Shown: one piece after another, positions 44,358 to 53,117 of the stretch
How the letters are laid out: each line of letters begins with the position of its first letter
How positions within the stretch are numbered: the stretch's first letter is position 1
Assembly: GCA_944389935.1 (NCBI GenBank)
Contig: CALXOE010000001.1
Span: 1-64,000, forward strand
Source: an uncultured Victivallis sp.
GTDB taxonomy: Bacteria; Verrucomicrobiota; Lentisphaeria; Victivallales; Victivallaceae
Length of the DNA: 64,000 nt
Direction of reading: 5' to 3'
The notes under the pieces: generated by a model
What the model saw: only the letters and a program-made list of their open reading frames with translations
What the model was told of the DNA's origin: nothing
The model's database searches: none
Program-made: the position numbers and the translations under genes

Positions 44358-44972
44358 ATGATTTCCACGCAGATGATCGTGCTCGCGAAGCAGCCTTACC
44401 GGGAGAACGCGCTGCTGCTCTCCGGGATCAGCCCCGACTATGGGAAACTGAATCTGGTTGCGAACGGGGCGCAGCAGCTTTCGGAGAAGAAATTCCCCGC
44501 GGCGGATCTGTTCCGTGAGCTCGATGTGGAATTCAACGAAACCGGGTCCGGCGACCTCTTCACGGCGAAGCAGCTCGAACTTGCGACCGCGTTCGACGCA
44601 CTGGCAACACACCCGAAACACTTTCAGCTGGCGGGTCGGATCGGCAGTTTTCTGCTGAAGAACGCCGTTCCCGCCGTGCCACTGCCGCTGACTTACGATG
44701 CACTGCGCTGCATTCTCGGGCAGCTCTCGCTGCCGGATGAGGCGCCGGAACGGTGGACGATGGAGCAGTGCGCGGTCGTGATCCGCGTGACCTATCTCTA
44801 CGAGAACGGCATGCTGCCGGAGGTCAAGAGCGAGCGGGAAAACGACTTTCTCGAGAATCTCGTAGCCGCGGGAGTCGAAAATTCCCCGCTGCCGAAGTGC
44901 CGCCCGGACTACTGGCAGACCCTGAACCGCTGGCTCCGCGACCTCTGCGAATTCCACCATTTGCAGAAATAA
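44358..44972 (+). CDS. recO: RecO-like DNA repair protein, 204 aa
   Basis: The N-terminal about 75 residues fit the RecO OB-fold: STQMIVLAKQPYRENALLLS, then SPDYGKLNLVANGAQ and the KFPAADLFRELDVEF segment. The helical C-terminal part is short and lacks the CxxC pair often seen in RecO. RecO loads RecA with RecR. Start ATG 44358, 7 nt after the gatB stop, so co-transcribed. The assignment rests mainly on the N-terminal pattern. Confidence 0.6.
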   Translation: MISTQMIVLAKQPYRENALLLSGISPDYGKLNLVANGAQQLSEKKFPAADLFRELDVEFNETGSGDLFTAKQLELATAFDALATHPKHFQLAGRIGSFLLKNAVPAVPLPLTYDALRCILGQLSLPDEAPERWTMEQCAVVIRVTYLYENGMLPEVKSERENDFLENLVAAGVENSPLPKCRPDYWQTLNRWLRDLCEFHHLQK

Positions 44973-45073
44973 ACAGCCGGTCGGACAAAAACCTTGAACG
45001 AAAGGCTCATTGGCCCGTGTGGTGCTCCCCCCCTGCTCTGATCCAGCCGGAATCATGCGAACGGGAAACTGGC

Positions 45074-45111
45074 GCGGGACCGGGATTCTCCTGTCCAGGA
45101 TCAGGTCCCGC
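45074..45111. terminator. Hairpin between convergent recO and the SGNH gene
   Basis: GCGGGACC pairs with GGTCCCGC (8 bp) and encloses a further short GAT/ATC-flanked stem. It lies between two converging genes, with no clear T-run on either side. It may serve both ends weakly. Confidence 0.35.
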
Positions 45112-45135
45112 AAACGAAATCCGGCAGAAAGGAAA

Positions 45136-46253
45136 CTATTCCCCTTTGAGAAGCGCGACCCATTCCGGTCGCGAGAGGACGTAATCCGCCATCGCCCGGA
45201 CACCGATCTGATTCGGATGGATGCTGCCGCCGTATTTCTGAGCGGGTTTTCCAGATCCGTCGTCAATCACATGATACCAGTCGATCACCGGCAGTTTCTG
45301 CCGGGCGGCATACTCTTTCAAGGCGACATTGAAACTGGTGACATCCCGGCTGTCATTCCGGGGCAGAAGTTCACAGAGAACCACCTGAATCCTTTTTTCC
45401 GGGCCAGCTGAACCATCCTGTCGATATCGTTCAGGGCGGAAAGCGGCTTCGCGTTATTGGTCCCCTCGAAAATCACCACGACGCGCGGATGCAGTGCCGT
45501 GACATCAGTTTCAAACCTCTCCAGGCCGGCGGCGGTCCCTTCGCCGGCGATTCCGCAATTCGCGATGGAGAGCCAGAGACGGGCGGCAACCTCATTCTGC
45601 CAGCGGCAATGGTGCGTGATCGAATCCCCGAAAGCGACCACCGGTGCATAAGACATGGTTGCGGAAAGAGAAAAGCGCGCCGTGCTCACGGGCATGTCGA
45701 CCGAAACGATTCCGCTCCGATGAAAGATCGCCAGACCGAAGAAAGACCGGGCCACCCGTTTCCCGTTGACAGTGATATCGTAATGAGATTGCGGGACAAA
45801 ATCCAGGCGGATGGAACAGTGGTCTCCGAGGTCCATGGTCCATTCCGAACGTACCCGTTGAATGACGTCTCCGTTCCGCCGGGATAACTCCCCGACCTTG
45901 AGTTTTTTCTCGGCGGGGTAATAAAGAACCGCGCAACCATTGTTCCCGTTTTCGCCGGAATGGATGTTCCCGAGTTGAAGTCCAACAGCGCCTTTCCCCT
46001 GCGCCGAAAATTTCAGATCAGCCTCCAACGTGATCTCCTTGCGACCGGAGTACAACCGGGGAGAAAGGGTTTCCCACCCATGTCCGGAGCTGCGCCACGT
46101 TCCATTTTCAAACTCCCATGAGCCGAGACACCTGGCTTCCCCCGTCATGCGGCCGCCCTGAAGAGCAAAGACAACAGGTTCGATCCGCGGGATTTCCGTA
46201 CCGGTCAATACAAAGAACACCGCCATGAGAAGAGTGATGAGAATTCGTTTCAT
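45136..46253 (-). pseudogene. SGNH/GDSL-type hydrolase, frameshifted
   Basis: The 5' frame (46253 to about 45399) encodes a signal peptide (MKRILITLLMAVFFVLTGT), a jelly-roll-like region (about 30-190) and SGNH blocks I (APVVAFGDSITHH), II (NCGIAGEG) and III (VVIFEGTNNAKP). It then reads out of frame. The following frame (from about 45390) continues the same protein as VVLCELLPRND and ends near block V with SIHPNQIGVRAMADYVL. The break is at an A6 run of the coding strand (T6 at 45393-45398): one extra A, or a -1 shift, restores one protein of about 370 aa. Possible causes are a true mutation, a sequencing error or slippage. The block V residue expected to be Asp appears as Gly. ATGA overlap with a remnant upstream gene. 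Confidence 0.7.
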
Positions 46254-46417
46254 ATGTCGTTTCCCTGCTCCTGAATCCGTAAAATTCCGTCACGGTTCCG
46301 AATACGGAAAAAACGCTCGCCGTTCTCAACATCGAAGCCGGAACCGCCGGGCATTTTCTGCAGGTCCGTCCGGAAACCCATTGAGGCTTCGGCATTGACA
46401 ACCTGTCTCCACACCAA
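46250..46417 (-). pseudogene. 3' remnant of an unidentified gene upstream of the SGNH gene
   Basis: An open frame of 55 codons after a TGA (46418-46420) reads protein-like sequence (NAEASMGFRTDLQKMPGG; then FDVENGERFFRIRNRDGILR) and stops with TGA overlapping the SGNH ATG (ATGA at 46250-46253). That overlap style is usual for real operon neighbours in this window. Its 5' part is missing or out of frame and the repeat cluster begins about 170 nt upstream, so I read it as a truncated gene. Confidence 0.35.
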
Positions 46418-46585
46418 TCATGAATTCCGGCGACACCATACAACATGGCGCCGATCTGCCCTCCTGGCAGTCCGTCGCGGGCGGCCGCTCTCAAAAAGAT
46501 ATCCTCTCAACTCTTTCCCGTCAAGCGCCGAATCAGGTATCCGAACGAAAATTTGCCAAAAACGTCCTGAAACGTTTCTCCCGAC

Positions 46586-46831
46586 GCCCGGCAGTAGAAG
46601 AGAGGGGGTCGGGAGAGAAAAACGGCTCGCAAGGGCGCGTCTCTCCCCGGTCCAGACAACCCTCAAACACCCCATCAGCCAAGCATCGCCCCCCAACTGA
46701 GTCTCCGCTCGGCAAGCGGCTCTTTCTCCTCGCGCCAGCCGCAGTCGAGTCCAATTCCGACCCGTACGCGGCACCGGCACCTTGCCGGACGCAGGGGGTG
46801 CGGGGGGGGCGGACACGCCATCCGCCTCCCA
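46586..46831 (+). repeat. Interspersed repeat, copy B1
   Basis: Begins GCCCGGCAGTAGAAGAGAGG and runs through the hairpin block (GGGAGAGA...TCTCTCCCC), the CTCGGCAAGCGGCTCTTTCT block and CACCTTGCCGGACGCAGGGG, ending GCCATCCGCCTCCC, where it is cut short by about 12 nt. It is followed 12 nt later by copy B2 in the same orientation. Confidence 0.85.
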
Positions 46832-46843
46832 ACTCATTACTGC

Positions 46844-47172
46844 GCCCGGCAGTAGAAGAGAGGGGTTCGGGGAGAGAAAGCGGCTCGCAAGAGCGCGTCT
46901 CTCCCCGGTCCAAACAACCCTCAAACACCCCATCTGCCGAGCATCACCCCGCAACGGAGTCTCCGCTCGGCAAGCGGCGAAGTGGAGCAAAAACACGAAG
47001 CGATCTTTCCGCAGAAAAGCGGGAAGATCGCTTCGTGTTTTTGCGGCTCTTTCTCCTCGCGCCGGCCGACCGCAGCCGAGTCCGACTCCGCCCCGTACAC
47101 GGCACCGGCACCTTGCCGGACGCAGGGGGTGCGGGGGGCGGCGGACACGCCACCCGCCTCCCACGACCACGC
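46844..47172 (+). repeat. Interspersed repeat, copy B2 (interrupted by a 69-bp insertion)
   Basis: Same block order as B1: GCCCGGCAGTAGAAGAGAGG at the start and GCCTCCCACGACCACGC at the end. The insertion lies at 46978-47046. Without the insertion it is about 260 nt. Open frames across it in several frames are a by-product of G/C-rich, stop-poor sequence. Confidence 0.85.
46978..47046. mobile_element. 69-bp hairpin insertion nested in repeat copy B2
   Basis: Compared with B1 and A2, 69 extra bases split the block CAAGCGG|CTCTTTCT. The insert is dominated by a 26-bp inverted repeat (46987-47012 and 47019-47044, one mismatch, 6-nt loop AGAAAA) with arms beginning GCAAAAACACGAAGCG. The tetranucleotide GCGG lies on both sides (46974-46977 and 47043-47046), like a 4-bp target duplication. 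It has the form of a miniature inverted-repeat insertion or a bidirectional terminator hairpin. Confidence 0.65.
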
Positions 47173-47187
47173 AACGCTCCCCAACGA

Positions 47188-47252
47188 GGCACCTTGCCGG
47201 ACGCAGGGGGTGCGGGGGGCGGCGGACACGCCACCCGCCTCCCACGACCACG
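47188..47252 (+). repeat. Interspersed repeat, partial copy B3 (3' part only)
   Basis: Contains only the last quarter of the element, GGCACCTTGCCGGACGCAGG to GCCTCCCACGACCACGC, nearly identical to the end of B2, from which it is separated by 15 nt. It lies 40 nt from the pta stop. Confidence 0.8.
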
Positions 47253-47292
47253 CGGCGCCTGAAAGCCCGAGGCCACGCGGCGGTCTAAAAAC

Positions 47293-48303
47293 TCAGTTGG
47301 CCGCCTGGCAGACCGTAATGACGATCTGGCCGAAGATATCGTCGGCGACACAGCCGCGCGACAGGTCGTTCAGCGGTTTTGCGAGTCCCTGGAGGATCGG
47401 GCCATAGGCGTCTGCTTTCGCGAGACGCTGCACGAGTTTGTAGCCGATGTTTCCGGCGTTCAGATCGGGGAACACGAGGATGTTCGCGCCGCCCGCGAGC
47501 GGACTGCCCGGAGCTTTGGCGGCGGCCACGCCCGGAACGAGGGCGGCGTCGGCCTGGAGTTCGCCGTCGGCGATGATGTCGAGTTTTTCGGTCTCGATTT
47601 TCTCTTTCATCATTGCGGCGGCTTCCTTGACCTTGTTCAGAATCTCATGGTCGGCGCTGCCCTTGGTCGAGAACGAGAGGAACGCGACTTTCGGCTGACC
47701 GCCGAGCAGAGAACGATAAGTCGCGCTGGTTGCAAGCGCGATGTCGACCAGCTGTCCGGCATCCGGATTCGGGTTCACGCCGCAATCCGCGAAGAGCAGC
47801 ACATCGTCACCGGACGGGGTCGGGGTCTTCAGGTCCATCACGAAGCAGCTGCTCGCGATCTTGATTCCGGGGGCGGTGCCGATGCAGTGGAACGCAGCGC
47901 GCAGCATATCCGCCGTGGAGGCGATGCTTCCGGCGACAAGGCCGTCCGCGAGGCCGCGGCGACACATCATCGCGCCGAAGTAGATGCGGCTCTTCATTGT
48001 GGCGGCGGCTTTTTCGGGGGTCATGCCTTTCTTCTCGCGCATCTTGCAGAACTCAGCGGCGAAATCCGCGAAGAGATCGCTTGCGAGGTAGTCGAGGCAC
48101 TCGAACTTCCGCTCGGAGACGCCGGCTTTCGCGCAGGCGTCCGAGATTTCCGCTTCACTTCCAAGGACGATCGCGCGGCTCACGACTTTGTTCTCCACCG
48201 CCTTGTTTGCGGCGACCACGACGCGCGGATCCTGCCCCTCGGGCAGAACGATGACTTTCGGATTCTTCCGGGCGCGTTCGATCAGGGTATTCAGAATCGA
48301 CAT
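47293..48303 (-). CDS. pta: Phosphate acetyltransferase, 336 aa
   Basis: Interconverts acetyl-CoA and acetyl phosphate. It is the short single-domain form (PTA_PTB fold, no N-terminal DRTGG/P-loop regions): VIVLPEGQDPRVVVAANKAV, SRIYFGAMMCRRGLADGLVAGS, LLFADCGVNPNPDA, VAFLSFSTKGSADHE, DGELQADAALVPGVAAAKAPGS (as two stretches) and FPDLNAGNIGYKLVQR. It follows ackA in one operon, giving the acetate-forming, ATP-yielding branch of fermentation. Confidence 0.97.
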   Translation of the reverse strand: MSILNTLIERARKNPKVIVLPEGQDPRVVVAANKAVENKVVSRAIVLGSEAEISDACAKAGVSERKFECLDYLASDLFADFAAEFCKMREKKGMTPEKAAATMKSRIYFGAMMCRRGLADGLVAGSIASTADMLRAAFHCIGTAPGIKIASSCFVMDLKTPTPSGDDVLLFADCGVNPNPDAGQLVDIALATSATYRSLLGGQPKVAFLSFSTKGSADHEILNKVKEAAAMMKEKIETEKLDIIADGELQADAALVPGVAAAKAPGSPLAGGANILVFPDLNAGNIGYKLVQRLAKADAYGPILQGLAKPLNDLSRGCVADDIFGQIVITVCQAAN

Positions 48304-48386
48304 TTCAACAACTCCACTCTTCCAACTTTACTATCATTCGGGGGGGAGAGAGGCGAAACGCCCTCTCCCGGAACCGGTTACCTCTT

Positions 48387-49589
48387 TCAGAGTCCGAGGG
48401 TCGCGACGGTGTCTTTCGCGATCATCAGCTCTTCATCGGTCGGCATGACGATCATCTTCCAGGCGCTGTCGTCAGTCGAAATCACGCCGGCCTTGCCGAA
48501 ACACTCCTTGTTGCGCGCGTCATCGAGCTTCACGCCGAGCACCTCAATCTGGGAGGTGATCCGTTTGCGCATCGGGACGGAATATTCACCGACGCCGCCG
48601 GTGAAGACCAGCGCATCGACGCCGCCGAGCAGCACGTAGTACGCGCCGATGTATTTGACCACGCGCCGGGCGAACATCTTGAGCGCGAGTTCCGCCTGCT
48701 CATTGCCGCCCTCGGCTGCGGTGATCATGTCGCGCATGTCGCCGGAGTTGATTCCGCCGACGCCGTAGAGGCCGGACTTCTTGTTCAGGATCGTATCGAC
48801 CTCTTTCGAGGTGTGCCCCTGATCGATGAGACGGATGACCACTGCCGGATCGAGATCGCCGGAACGGGTTCCCATCATCAATCCCTCGAGCGGGGTCAGA
48901 CCCATCGTCGTATCGATGACCTTGCCGTTCTTGACGGCGGCCATGCTGCAGCCGTTGCCGAGGTGGCAGGTAATCAGCGTCACATCCTCCGGCTTCTTGC
49001 CGAGGAAATCCGCCGTCGCAAGCGTGACGTAGCGGTGGCTCGTCCCGTGGAATCCATACTTGCGAATGCCGTACTTCCGGTAATATTCATACGGGATCGC
49101 ATAAAGGTACGCCTCGGGGGGCATGGTCATGTGGAACTGCGTGTCGAACACGGCGACGTTCGGAACACCCGGCATCGCCGCTTCGCACGCTTCGATTCCG
49201 GCGAGGTTGGCCGGATTGTGCAGCGGCCCGAGCGGAATGTACTCGCGAATGATCGCCTTGACCTCTTCATCGACCTTGACCGGTTTCGTGATCTTCTCGC
49301 CGCCGAGCAGCACGCGGTGGCCGATCGCGACGATCTCGCTGAGCTCTTTCATCACGCCGTCAGCCGGATCAACCAGCTTCGCGCAGACCCGTTTCAGAGC
49401 TTCCTCAAGATTCTTCACCGGGACGATCCCCTCGAATTTCAACCCGTCCGAGAGGCGCTTGTAAATCATATTCGGCTTGTCGGTGCCGAGACGCTCGAAC
49501 TGCCCTTTCGCCAGAACCTTCTTATCCGCCATCGAGAACAGCGTGAATTTCATCGAACTGCTGCCCGCATTGATGACCAGTACTTTCAT
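48387..49589 (-). CDS. ackA: Acetate kinase, 400 aa
   Basis: Makes ATP from acetyl phosphate. Sugar-kinase/actin fold: N-terminal VLVINAGSSSMKFTLF, the catalytic region AVFDTQFHMTMP and YGFHGTSHRYV, the nucleotide loop CHLGNGCSMAAV, and a late VFTGGVGEYS. A longer reading exists, but the ATG at 49589 follows GAGAGGGAAG and matches the family start. It is upstream of pta with an 83-nt gap containing a G/C-rich hairpin. Confidence 0.97.
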   Translation of the reverse strand: MKVLVINAGSSSMKFTLFSMADKKVLAKGQFERLGTDKPNMIYKRLSDGLKFEGIVPVKNLEEALKRVCAKLVDPADGVMKELSEIVAIGHRVLLGGEKITKPVKVDEEVKAIIREYIPLGPLHNPANLAGIEACEAAMPGVPNVAVFDTQFHMTMPPEAYLYAIPYEYYRKYGIRKYGFHGTSHRYVTLATADFLGKKPEDVTLITCHLGNGCSMAAVKNGKVIDTTMGLTPLEGLMMGTRSGDLDPAVVIRLIDQGHTSKEVDTILNKKSGLYGVGGINSGDMRDMITAAEGGNEQAELALKMFARRVVKYIGAYYVLLGGVDALVFTGGVGEYSVPMRKRITSQIEVLGVKLDDARNKECFGKAGVISTDDSAWKMIVMPTDEELMIAKDTVATLGL

Positions 49590-49657
49590 TGTCTTCCCTC
49601 TCTCTCCTGTGGTTAAATGATATATGCAATGTCCATGCGTCATTGACTGAAGCAGGA

Positions 49658-49682
49658 AAAGGAGCCCGCAAAAGGCTCCTTT
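49658..49682 (-). terminator. Terminator of the hisS/adk/map/infA run
   Basis: AAAGGAGCC pairs with GGCTCCTTT (9 bp) around a 7-nt loop, beginning 10 nt after the infA stop on the minus strand. A short T/C tail follows. It separates infA from ackA. Confidence 0.7.
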
Positions 49683-49692
49683 CCATCTTGTC

Positions 49693-49911
49693 TCATTTTT
49701 TGCGGAATACGATCCGGCCCTTGGTCAGATCGTAAGGCGACATCTCAAGCGTCACCGAGTCCCCGGGGAGAATCCGAATGAAATTCATCCGCATTTTGCC
49801 CGAAATATGGGCGTTGACCGTATGCCCGGTCTGGATCTCCACCTTGAACATTGTGTTGGGCAGAAGTTCTTTGACCACGCCCTCCACGCGGATTACATCG
49901 TCTTTGGCCAC
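49693..49911 (-). CDS. infA: Translation initiation factor IF-1, 72 aa
   Basis: S1-like OB-fold factor binding the 30S A site. Full family length: [40 protein letters not shown] and [13 protein letters not shown]. Its start overlaps the end of map by 19 nt, so it is translated from the same transcript. Confidence 0.97.
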   Translation of the reverse strand: MAKDDVIRVEGVVKELLPNTMFKVEIQTGHTVNAHISGKMRMNFIRILPGDSVTLEMSPYDLTKGRIVFRKK

Positions 49912-50663
49912 GTTAAAATCTCCGGTTCGTTTTCTGTGATTAAAACCATATGCTCGAAATGGGCGGCGCAGGCCCCGTCACGGGTGCGCACCGTCCAGTG
50001 ATCCACGGAGTCCGTCGTGACTTTGTGCGTGCCGAGATTCAACATCGGCTCGATGCAGATCACCATTCCCGGCACCAGCAGCGCCCCCTTGCCGTACCCG
50101 ACGAAATTCGGGACCTCCGGTGGTTCGTGCAGACTCGTGCCGCAGCCGTGCCCGACGTATTCGCGTACCACCCCGAGGTGATACCGTTTCGCAACCGTCT
50201 CGACCGCATGGCTGATGTTACGGATGTAGTTGCCGCGCCGCGCCTGCCGGATTCCGGCATCGAGCGCCTCCCGGGTTCCGGTGAGCAGCCGCTTCAAATC
50301 CGGCGTAAGCTCGCCGAATCCGAACGTCAGAGCCGTGTCTCCGACCCCGCCGTCGATCTCCACACCGACATCGATGCTCACGATGTCGCTCTCCAGCAGA
50401 ATCCGGTCCGGACGGCCGATCCCGTGCACAACCTCGTCGTTGACCGAAATGCAGATGTTGCCGGGATACCCGCGATATCCGAAGAACGCACTTTTTCCAC
50501 CCGTGGCGCGGATCAGCTCGCCCGCCACCTGGTCGAGATCGAACGTCGTCATTCCGGGACGCGCCGCCGCAGCGATTTCATCGCGGACCTGCGCGGTCAG
50601 CGCGGCCGCACGGCGAATCCGCGCGATCTCGTCCGGAGTGTGAATGACCTGATTGCGGGACAT
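49893..50663 (-). CDS. map: Methionine aminopeptidase, type I, 256 aa
   Basis: Removes the N-terminal Met from new proteins. All five metal ligands are visible: Asp98 ([10 protein letters not shown]), Asp109 (VGDTAL), His172 ([12 protein letters not shown]), Glu205 (CIEPML) and Glu237 ([10 protein letters not shown]). The substrate His80 is in NDEVVHGI. It starts 2 nt after the adk stop. The order adk-map-infA is the remnant of the spc ribosomal operon found in many bacteria, here without secY. Confidence 0.97.
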   Translation of the reverse strand: MSRNQVIHTPDEIARIRRAAALTAQVRDEIAAAARPGMTTFDLDQVAGELIRATGGKSAFFGYRGYPGNICISVNDEVVHGIGRPDRILLESDIVSIDVGVEIDGGVGDTALTFGFGELTPDLKRLLTGTREALDAGIRQARRGNYIRNISHAVETVAKRYHLGVVREYVGHGCGTSLHEPPEVPNFVGYGKGALLVPGMVICIEPMLNLGTHKVTTDSVDHWTVRTRDGACAAHFEHMVLITENEPEILTWPKTM

Positions 50664-50665
50664 GA

Positions 50666-51316
50666 TTATTCCAGCTCCGCAGCCAGAATTTCGCAGATCT
50701 TGTCCTTGTCCAGTTCCGTGATCTCGAGAATCAGATTCCGGCTGCCGTAATAGTCGATCAGCGGACTGGTCTGGCGGTAGAACACCTCGAGCCGCGACTT
50801 CGCGGTCTCAAGCGAATCGTCCGGACGCTGGAACAATTCCGAACCGCAATCATCGCAGACATTCTCGACTTTCGGCGGCATGAAGAGCTTGTTGTAGATC
50901 CGGCCGCACTTTTTGCAGTTCAACCGCGCGGTCAACCGCTGCAGAATCACATCGTCCGGCACCTTGAAGTAGACGACGCGGTCGAGCTTTCTGCCGAGCG
51001 ACGCAAGCGCCTCTTCAAGCAGATCCGCCTGCCGGATCGTGCGCGGGAACCCGTCGAGAATGAAACCGTTTTCGCAGTCGGGCTGCGCAAGCCGCGTACG
51101 CACCATCCCGGCGATCACCTCGTCCGGTACGAGTTTCCCCTCTTTCATGAGTTTCGCGGCCTCGCGGCCGAGTTCCGTGTCGCGTTTGACCTCGTCGCGC
51201 AGGATGTCCCCGGTCGAGATGTGCGCCATCGGATGACGCTCCAGCAGCAGTGCCGAGAACGTTCCCTTGCCCGCACCGGGCGCGCCGACGAAGATCAGAT
51301 TCTTCTGTTTGAGCAT
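50666..51316 (-). CDS. adk: Adenylate kinase with zinc-binding LID, 216 aa
   Basis: Interconverts ATP + AMP with 2 ADP. P-loop GAPGAGKGT (11-19), AMP-binding region HISTGDILR and DGFPRT. The LID holds four Cys (C134, C137, C154, C157; LNCKKCGRIYN and NVCDDCGSE), the zinc-binding variant common in Gram-positives and other groups. It is followed by map after 2 nt and preceded by hisS. Confidence 0.97.
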   Translation of the reverse strand: MLKQKNLIFVGAPGAGKGTFSALLLERHPMAHISTGDILRDEVKRDTELGREAAKLMKEGKLVPDEVIAGMVRTRLAQPDCENGFILDGFPRTIRQADLLEEALASLGRKLDRVVYFKVPDDVILQRLTARLNCKKCGRIYNKLFMPPKVENVCDDCGSELFQRPDDSLETAKSRLEVFYRQTSPLIDYYGSRNLILEITELDKDKICEILAAELE

Positions 51317-51355
51317 TTTGTTTTCCTGTCTGTTTTCTGAATGATATATGATAAA

Positions 51356-52621
51356 TCAGAGCTTCCGGGCAAAGTCGGTCAGATAACCGGCCAGTTCCGA
51401 ATCTTTGAGTTCCACCTGCTCGCCGTTCGCCATGGTCTTGACAACCGCAACGCCGCGTTCGAGCTCCGAGTCGCCGCGGATCACCGCGAGAAGCGCACCG
51501 GATTTGTTCACATTCCGCAACTGCGCCTTGAACGACCGCTCTTCCAGTTCAAGCTCGACCCGGACGCCCGCTCTCCGCAGCTCGCCGGCGAGTTTCAAAT
51601 TCGCGAGCCGCGCCGCGCTCCCGAGTCCGACCAGGTAGACCGGCAGAACCGGCGCGGGCGCCCCGGCGATGCCGAGCGCGTCCTGCACCATCAGCAGCCG
51701 CTCCATTCCGGCCGCAAACCCCACACCCGGAACCGGCTTCTTCTGACCCGGCAGAAAGAGTTCGTACCGGCCGCCTCCCGCGATCGCGGTCTGAGCGCCG
51801 AGCCCGCCGTGCGTCACTTCAAATACGGTGTGCACGTAGTAGTCGAGCCCGCGCACGAGCAGCGGATCGACCGTGTATTCGACCCCGAGCGCATCGAGCG
51901 CCGCGCAAACCTCCGCGAAATACGCGCGGGAGGAATCGCTGAAACTGGCCACATAATCGGGCGCATCCGCAACGATTCTGCGGCACGCCTCCTGTTTGCA
52001 GTCGAGAATCCGCCAGACATTGCGCTCGAGCCGGGCCTTGCAGTCGTCGCACATGTGATCGATATGACGACTGAAATAATCGGTCAGAAGTTTCCCGGCC
52101 GGAGCGCGGTCTTCCATCACGCCGCGCGTGTTGATTGCGAGGTGCGCATCCGTGATGCCGATCGCATTCAGATAATCGATCAACATCGCAATGCACTCCG
52201 CATCGATGAGCGGCGCAACCCGGCCGACATTCTCGACGCCGACCTGGTGAAACTGCCGGCGACGGCCCGCCGCGGGACGCTCCCCGCGAAACATCGGCCC
52301 GTAATAGTAAACCCGGTGCTCGACGCCGTTCATCACATCGGTACCCGAAAGTGCACGCATCACGCCGGCCGTCCCCTCCGGACGCAGCGTCAGACTCCGA
52401 CCGCCGCGATCCTCGAACGTGTACATCTCTTTTTGAACCACTTCCGTCTCGTTTCCGAGGCCTTTCTGAAACACCTCGGTGTACTCGAAGATGGGGGTTC
52501 TGAGTTCTCCATATCCGTACCGGGAAAAGACCGCCGCAGCGGTGTTTTCCAGATTCCGCCAGCGGCGCGCCTCATCCGCAAAAATATCCGCCGTACCCGG
52601 CGGCGGAGTGTAGGTCGCCAT
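51356..52621 (-). CDS. hisS: Histidyl-tRNA synthetase, 421 aa
   Basis: Class II synthetase. N-terminal catalytic core with PPPGTADIFADEARRWRNLE, motif 2 (VYYYGPMFRGERPAAGRRRQ), the His-A/B motifs (LLVRGLDYYVHTVFEV; AIAGGGRYE) and motif 3 (PGVGFAAGMERLL), then the anticodon-binding domain (about 325-421). The ATG at 52621 (MATYTPPPGTAD) has AGGAG 9 nt upstream; a longer in-frame reading lacks family residues. Followed by adk after 39 nt. Confidence 0.97.
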   Translation of the reverse strand: MATYTPPPGTADIFADEARRWRNLENTAAAVFSRYGYGELRTPIFEYTEVFQKGLGNETEVVQKEMYTFEDRGGRSLTLRPEGTAGVMRALSGTDVMNGVEHRVYYYGPMFRGERPAAGRRRQFHQVGVENVGRVAPLIDAECIAMLIDYLNAIGITDAHLAINTRGVMEDRAPAGKLLTDYFSRHIDHMCDDCKARLERNVWRILDCKQEACRRIVADAPDYVASFSDSSRAYFAEVCAALDALGVEYTVDPLLVRGLDYYVHTVFEVTHGGLGAQTAIAGGGRYELFLPGQKKPVPGVGFAAGMERLLMVQDALGIAGAPAPVLPVYLVGLGSAARLANLKLAGELRRAGVRVELELEERSFKAQLRNVNKSGALLAVIRGDSELERGVAVVKTMANGEQVELKDSELAGYLTDFARKL

Positions 52622-52679
52622 AACTATAAACTCCTGAAATTCAACTGTACAACCGATCCCGGCAACCGGATCACCGAAA

Positions 52680-52728
52680 CCGGCAAAACAAACCACGCCC
52701 GACGAAAGAAAAAAATTCGTCAGGCGTG
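52680..52728 (-). terminator. Terminator of the HU-family gene
   Basis: On the minus strand CACGCCTGACGAA pairs with TTCGTCGGGCGTG (13 bp, one T-G pair) around a T-rich 9-nt loop; GGTTTGTTTTG follows. It lies between the HU-family stop and the hisS start. Confidence 0.75.
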
Positions 52729-52754
52729 CATGCGATTCATAACCGGCAACCGGC

Positions 52755-53054
52755 TTATTTGAACCGTTTCGGATCGAGTTTTTCGACCGCTTCCTTGAGC
52801 TCCTTGCCGGCGCGGAACTTGACCACGGCGCGTTCCGGGATCACAACTTCGTTCTTCGGCTGGTTCGGGTTGCGGCCCTTGCGGCTCTTGCGGACCTTGA
52901 TCTCAAAAACGCCGAAGTTGCGCAGTTCGATCGTATTACCGGCGATCAGGTCTTCCGCGATGTAATCGAGCGTCTTCTGAACCACTTCCGCAACGTCGTT
53001 CTGGATGAAGCCGGTCTCGCGGGCAATCTTAACCACCAAATCACGCTTGGTCAT
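52755..53054 (-). CDS. HU/IHF-family DNA-binding protein, 99 aa
   Basis: Small nucleoid protein that bends DNA. Family features: TKRDLVVKIARETGFIQNDV at the N-terminus, GNTIELRNFGVFEIKVRK, the arm RKGRNPNQPKNEVVIPERAV and a basic C-terminus. It has its own good promoter and a strong terminator, so it is a single-gene unit. HU versus IHF subunit cannot be told with confidence. Confidence 0.95.
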   Translation of the reverse strand: MTKRDLVVKIARETGFIQNDVAEVVQKTLDYIAEDLIAGNTIELRNFGVFEIKVRKSRKGRNPNQPKNEVVIPERAVVKFRAGKELKEAVEKLDPKRFK

Positions 53055-53117
53055 TTTCTTTCTCCATAATTTATGAATGTAAGGTTTTTAAGTTTCTCTT
53101 CTTTTTACAGTTAGATA

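Noticed and set aside
46418..47288. Several overlapping open frames across the repeat cluster on both strands
   Set aside because: They consist almost wholly of translated repeat units, are open in more than one frame at once because the DNA is G/C-rich and stop-poor, and lack ribosome sites.
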